Of a stretch of 17,118 bases of DNA, positions 14,097-17,118 are shown piece after piece (the first letter of the stretch is position 1; each line of letters starts with the position of its first letter). The position numbers and the translations under genes are program-made. The DNA comes from DASPKW01 sp038244055 (GTDB lineage Bacteria > Planctomycetota > Phycisphaerae > Tepidisphaerales > Tepidisphaeraceae). The notes beneath the pieces were generated by a model that saw only the letters and a program-made list of their open reading frames with translations, was not told where the DNA came from and did not search any database. The DNA lies in NCBI GenBank assembly GCA_038244055.1, contig JBBRTW010000105.1, positions 1 through 17,118 of the forward strand. The letters run 5' to 3'.

Positions 14097-15011
14097 TCAC
14101 GGATGCAGTGAAGCAGGATCAGGCCGGCACGTCTGGCGGGAATCGGGTGAAGCGATCACGAGAGAGACGGGGTCGAGAGCTTGCGAATCGCTCTCTTCCA
14201 AATCCGGATCGGGCTTGGCGGAAGAGACGGGTGTCACCGCGGAATTATTCGATGGAGACGCCGCGCCTTGATGCACTTCGGCCGCCGCGGGCTCAGCGCG
14301 AATCTGCGCCCCCGCCACCGCCGTGCCATCGGCCGCGATCACCGATGGATCCTGATTGCGCTCCAGTCGGATCACATGCGTATTGGGCGACACCAGACGG
14401 ACATTGGCGATATCGCCTCTGAACACCACCAGCTTGACGCTCGGATGAATCACCAGAACCGTATTCGAGTATTCGTTATCGATCAGTTCCAGCCGATCGA
14501 TATTGGCGAACTCGGTGGTCGGCGGCGATGTCCGCCAGGGATCTTCGGCGTAAATCTTCTTCAGGAACTGATCGGTCGTGCGGAACTTGCAGCGGGTGAA
14601 AGTGACCGTTCCAAAAGCGCCCTCGCGCAGGCAGATCAGTTGATGCTGGGCATCTTCAAACGCCGAATCGGTGGCCGAGAATGAACCGACGATCGCCCCC
14701 TGAGATTCCGTGCAGACCGCCTTGTTCCCCATCGCCGACCAGATGTTACTGAAGGTGCATTGGGTCAATGAGACGCTATTGATCCGGCCGGTCAGGGTGA
14801 GCGCGGCGACATCGGTGATGCCGGAAATGTAGACCTTATGGAGAATGTAATCTTCGTTTTGATCCAGCACGAGCGGCTCATTGACCGTTCGGTTTTTGAT
14901 GTGGATGGCGGCCTGAGCGGCCGGGGCGGGGAGCGCCAGCACCGCCGCAACCATGGAGGCGGCAGTCAGGGCGCGCAAAGCGATCATACGAACGTTGGCC
15001 GAGAAACGCAT
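14097..15011 (-). CDS. Exported protein, probable right-handed beta-helix fold
   Basis: The protein has 304 residues. ATG 15011 is fixed by GGGAGG at 15018-15023 and opens a signal peptide (RMIALRALTAASMVAAVLAL, cleaved near AQAA). Residues 36-220 alternate short strands and turns with recurring patterns such as VSLTQCTFSNI, FSATDSAFEDA, VTFTRCKFRTT and LELIDNEYSNT. This suggests a right-handed parallel beta-helix, a fold used by polysaccharide lyases and surface or adhesin proteins. No lyase catalytic residues can be assigned, and the ladder is short. The last 80 residues are rich in Ala, Pro, Ser and Asp and probably disordered. The gene converges on the GT-C gene with 41 bases between stops, and diverges from the small membrane protein at 15218. 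A link to the glycosyltransferases is possible only by position. Confidence 0.75.
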   Translation of the reverse strand: MRFSANVRMIALRALTAASMVAAVLALPAPAAQAAIHIKNRTVNEPLVLDQNEDYILHKVYISGITDVAALTLTGRINSVSLTQCTFSNIWSAMGNKAVCTESQGAIVGSFSATDSAFEDAQHQLICLREGAFGTVTFTRCKFRTTDQFLKKIYAEDPWRTSPPTTEFANIDRLELIDNEYSNTVLVIHPSVKLVVFRGDIANVRLVSPNTHVIRLERNQDPSVIAADGTAVAGAQIRAEPAAAEVHQGAASPSNNSAVTPVSSAKPDPDLEESDSQALDPVSLVIASPDSRQTCRPDPASLHP

Positions 15012-15217
15012 GAAATTCCTCCCAGCGGGAAGTCGTCCGGCTCGCGGGATCAGTTGTGAGAAGCTTAACAAGGGGGAAATAGGAAATCCATAACCAATTC
15101 CACAGCAAGATGATGCCCTTTTCCGGTCCAAGACCCCAATCCCTTGCCGGAAATGCCCAGTCCAATACCATGAGTCTGTCTCCCGGCGGCCACGAAACAG
15201 GAGCAGGAGCCACGCAA

Positions 15218-15475
15218 ATGGCAGTCGAATCTGAAACAGTTCAGGAAATCCCACCCCGCGATGGCGTGCAGATCAACCCGCTGCTTCTGGCGGGAGCAGT
15301 TAGTCTATTGTTGATCGCCCTGGGTGTTTTCAATTGGTTCCAAACCATGCGGTCGGCCGAAAAGGCGGAATTCGTGCCGGTAGCCGCATCCGCGCCATCG
15401 GCCGATACCGTCCCTCAAACCCCTGCGGCCGCAGATTCGGCGATTCGAGCCGGGTCGCGCTCCGGTTCCAAATAA
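15218..15475 (+). CDS. Small single-pass membrane protein
   Basis: The protein has 85 residues from ATG 15218, which has GGAG eight bases upstream. ATG codons further upstream (15110, 15170) lack ribosome sites and are rejected. One hydrophobic segment is clear at about residues 19-38 (NPLLLAGAVSLLLIALGVFN), followed by WFQTMRSAEKAEF. The last 40 residues are rich in Ala, Pro and Ser, ending GSRSGSK. By the positive-inside rule the topology is uncertain: the N-terminal part is acidic and the sequence after the membrane segment has Arg and Lys. No known family is recognised. The gene is divergent from the beta-helix-like gene and 176 bases upstream of the HEAT-STN gene on the same strand. I see nothing else in the 206-base gap to the left apart from the two ribosome sites. 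Confidence 0.6.
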   Translation: MAVESETVQEIPPRDGVQINPLLLAGAVSLLLIALGVFNWFQTMRSAEKAEFVPVAASAPSADTVPQTPAAADSAIRAGSRSGSK

Positions 15476-15651
15476 ATCTAAATTGATTGCGGTGCAGGCG
15501 TCCCCGTCGGCCTTTTCTTTCCCGCGAGGGCGACGCCCTTGTCACAAACTCGTTACACGCGATTGCCCCCGTCCAACCCCTCCATCCTCCCCTTTCAACT
15601 GTCGCATTGCCCGGCCATCTGGTAACGTCCTCGCCTTGGGAGGTAAGTCAC

Positions 15652-17076
15652 ATGCGCCTGCTTCATCGTGCATTCGCGCTCTGCGTCATCGGATCGGCCG
15701 CCGGAATCCTCGCGGATGACGCCAGGCCCACCACCCGGCCCGCCGCCACGCAACCGGTCACCGCGCCATCCGCCCCTTCGGCCGCCACCCAACCCGGTAA
15801 GCCCGCCAAGCCGGTGATGACCGTCGAGCCCTCCGCCACCGTCTCGCCCGCGGTCAAGGCGCAGATCGATGCGATCATTAAAGACCTCTCCAGCGACAAC
15901 TGGAAGGATCGCCAATCGGCCCAGGATAAGCTCGTAAAGTTCGGCCCCGATGCCGTCGCCGACCTGCGCCAACTGGCCGACCGCGCTGAAGATGAGGAAG
16001 TCCGCACCCGCGCCTCGGCCGCACTTCGACAAATCGATGAGAACGCGCTGATCGGCGGATCGCTGATTACGATCAGTCTCAAAGACGCCAAACCGCAGAC
16101 GATCTTCGACCTCCTCGCCAAACAGGCGCACTGCGAATTCCCCACCTATCCGAAGAACCTCTGGCAAGCCGGCGCGGCCAACGGCACGATCAGCATGAAC
16201 CTCGAGCGCGTCGATTTCTGGACCGCCTTCAAGGAAGCCTGCCAGAAGTCCGGCGTCTACCCCCAACAGTTCGGAAACGACCCGCGCATGACCCTCCACC
16301 AGGGCAGCAATCCCTACTGGAACGGCCCCAGCGTCGTCAGCGGCCCGTTCCTCATCGTCGCCAACCGCATCCAGCGCACCAACTCGGTCGAGCTCACCAA
16401 TCCCGGCAACGTGCAACACGATTTTTCGTTCTCCCTCTCCGCCTTCGCCGAACCTAAGATCAAAGTAATCCAATCCTCCTACAACGTGAAAGTCGAAAAG
16501 GCGGAGGATGAGAAGGGCAATTCGCTGGCCATCGATGATCGCAACTCCAACGGCTTCAACTCCGGCCAGCAGTGGATGTGGAATTTGCAGGCCCGATTGA
16601 ATTACCCGGAAAACGCCGGCAAACTGATCGCCCGCTTTCGCGGCTCCGTCAAGTTCCTCTTGCAGGTGCAGTCAGAGACTCTCGACATCCCCGATGTGTT
16701 GACCGCCAAGGGCGTCGAGCGCCGAATTGCCGGCCGGCGCATTCTCTTCAAACTGGCCCGCAAACAGAGCGATACCGCATACGAAGTGCTGGTGACCGTC
16801 TTCCGCGATGGCATGGCCGTCGAGGATTGGAACGCCATGCAGTACAACGCCAACTCGATCAAACTGCTCGACAAAGACGGCCGCCCCCTCTCCTCGCACG
16901 GCTGGGGCTCCAGCGGCGACGGCACCAAGATGGAATACAACTGGAATTTCAGCCGCCAGAACTGGGGCGGCGAAGAAACCAAGCCCGGCGAACCCCAACG
17001 GCTGGTCTGGGAAATCCCCACCGAGACCCGCGAAATGGATGTGAATTTTGAATTCAAGGATCTCCCCCTGCCGTAG
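15652..17076 (+). CDS. Exported protein with HEAT-like repeat, STN-like domain and C-terminal beta domain
   Basis: The protein has 474 residues. GGGAGG at 15638-15643 fixes ATG 15652, and the longer frame from a TTG at 15487 is rejected. A signal peptide (MRLLHRAFALCVIGSAAGIL) is followed by a Thr/Arg/Pro/Ala/Gln linker (RPTTRPAATQP) to about residue 66. Residues 70-130 form a HEAT-like module (DLSSDNWKDRQSAQDKLVKF, then GPDAVADLRQLA and EEVRTRASAALRQI). Residues 136-205 (ITISLKDAKPQTIFDLLAKQ) resemble the STN fold. From about residue 228 a long beta-rich region starts (VVSGPFLIVANRI), a module that I recall beside HEAT domains in planctomycete proteins. It probably acts in the periplasm as a binding protein; no enzyme signature is seen. 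The TAG stop lies inside a CGTAGC hairpin element. It shares the STN-like module type with the 9057-11009 gene. Confidence 0.8.
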   Translation: MRLLHRAFALCVIGSAAGILADDARPTTRPAATQPVTAPSAPSAATQPGKPAKPVMTVEPSATVSPAVKAQIDAIIKDLSSDNWKDRQSAQDKLVKFGPDAVADLRQLADRAEDEEVRTRASAALRQIDENALIGGSLITISLKDAKPQTIFDLLAKQAHCEFPTYPKNLWQAGAANGTISMNLERVDFWTAFKEACQKSGVYPQQFGNDPRMTLHQGSNPYWNGPSVVSGPFLIVANRIQRTNSVELTNPGNVQHDFSFSLSAFAEPKIKVIQSSYNVKVEKAEDEKGNSLAIDDRNSNGFNSGQQWMWNLQARLNYPENAGKLIARFRGSVKFLLQVQSETLDIPDVLTAKGVERRIAGRRILFKLARKQSDTAYEVLVTVFRDGMAVEDWNAMQYNANSIKLLDKDGRPLSSHGWGSSGDGTKMEYNWNFSRQNWGGEETKPGEPQRLVWEIPTETREMDVNFEFKDLPLP

Positions 17077-17105
17077 CGCGAGGTCGCACGGGCGTCCCGC
17101 CCGTG
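17072..17105 (+). repeat. CGTAGC hairpin element, copy 5 (provides the stop codon of the HEAT-STN gene)
   Basis: CGTAGCGCGAGGTCG is followed by perfect 8-bp arms CACGGGCG and CGCCCGTG around a TCC loop, then GAAGAC as in copy 2. The TAG of CGTAG is the in-frame stop codon. This is a longer variant, with 10 extra bases between CGTAG and the hairpin. The remaining bases to 17118 show nothing more. Confidence 0.8.
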
Positions 17106-17118
17106 AAGACTCTTTCCA

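Overview
The window looks like chromosomal DNA from a GC-rich bacterium of the Planctomycetota, probably the Phycisphaerae. This placement is inferred from gene content. The clues are several exported proteins built from HEAT-like repeats, short secretin-N-like (STN) modules, a Thr/Arg/Pro/Ala/Gln linker after a signal peptide, a CehA/McbA-type exported metallohydrolase, and intergenic DNA full of short hairpin and heptamer repeats. I see no tRNA, rRNA, CRISPR array, transposase, phage gene, defence system or replication origin.

Left part (1-4740): three genes run on the minus strand. In transcription order they are asparaginyl-tRNA synthetase (asnS, 2684-4084), an exported serine beta-lactamase-fold hydrolase with an Ala/Pro-rich tail (1251-2459), and the N-terminal 320 codons of a CehA/McbA-like protein that runs off the left edge (1-961). 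The gaps of 224 and 289 bases between them hold repeats, so they are probably separate units. A plus-strand GNAT acetyltransferase (4276-4743) is bracketed exactly by two copies of a small hairpin repeat.

Middle (4740-11010): a 116-bp imperfect inverted repeat precedes two divergent HEAT-repeat genes, one exported (4953-5972, minus) and one membrane-anchored (6086-7984, plus). Next is an exported protein with two CxxC pairs (8229-8969, plus). It converges on a large exported coiled-coil protein with two C-terminal STN-like domains (9057-11009, minus).

Right part (11010-17118): a coupled two-gene operon encodes a GtrB/DPM1-type family 2 glycosyltransferase and an ArnT/GT39-type polytopic glycosyltransferase (11234-14055). 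Together these are expected to make a polyprenyl-phosphate sugar and transfer the sugar outside the membrane. Then come a convergent exported beta-helix-like protein (14097-15011, minus), a small single-pass membrane protein (15218-15475, plus) and an exported HEAT plus STN-like protein (15652-17076, plus).

Most genes concern the cell envelope: eight of the twelve have signal peptides or transmembrane anchors in addition to the two glycosyltransferases. The most distinctive signal is in the repeats. At least five copies of a CGTAGC-ended hairpin element lie with the CGTAG end against genes and in two cases provide the TAG stop codon. Three loci carry degenerate heptanucleotide tandem repeats, one of them inside a coding region. 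I found no convincing novel multigene system.
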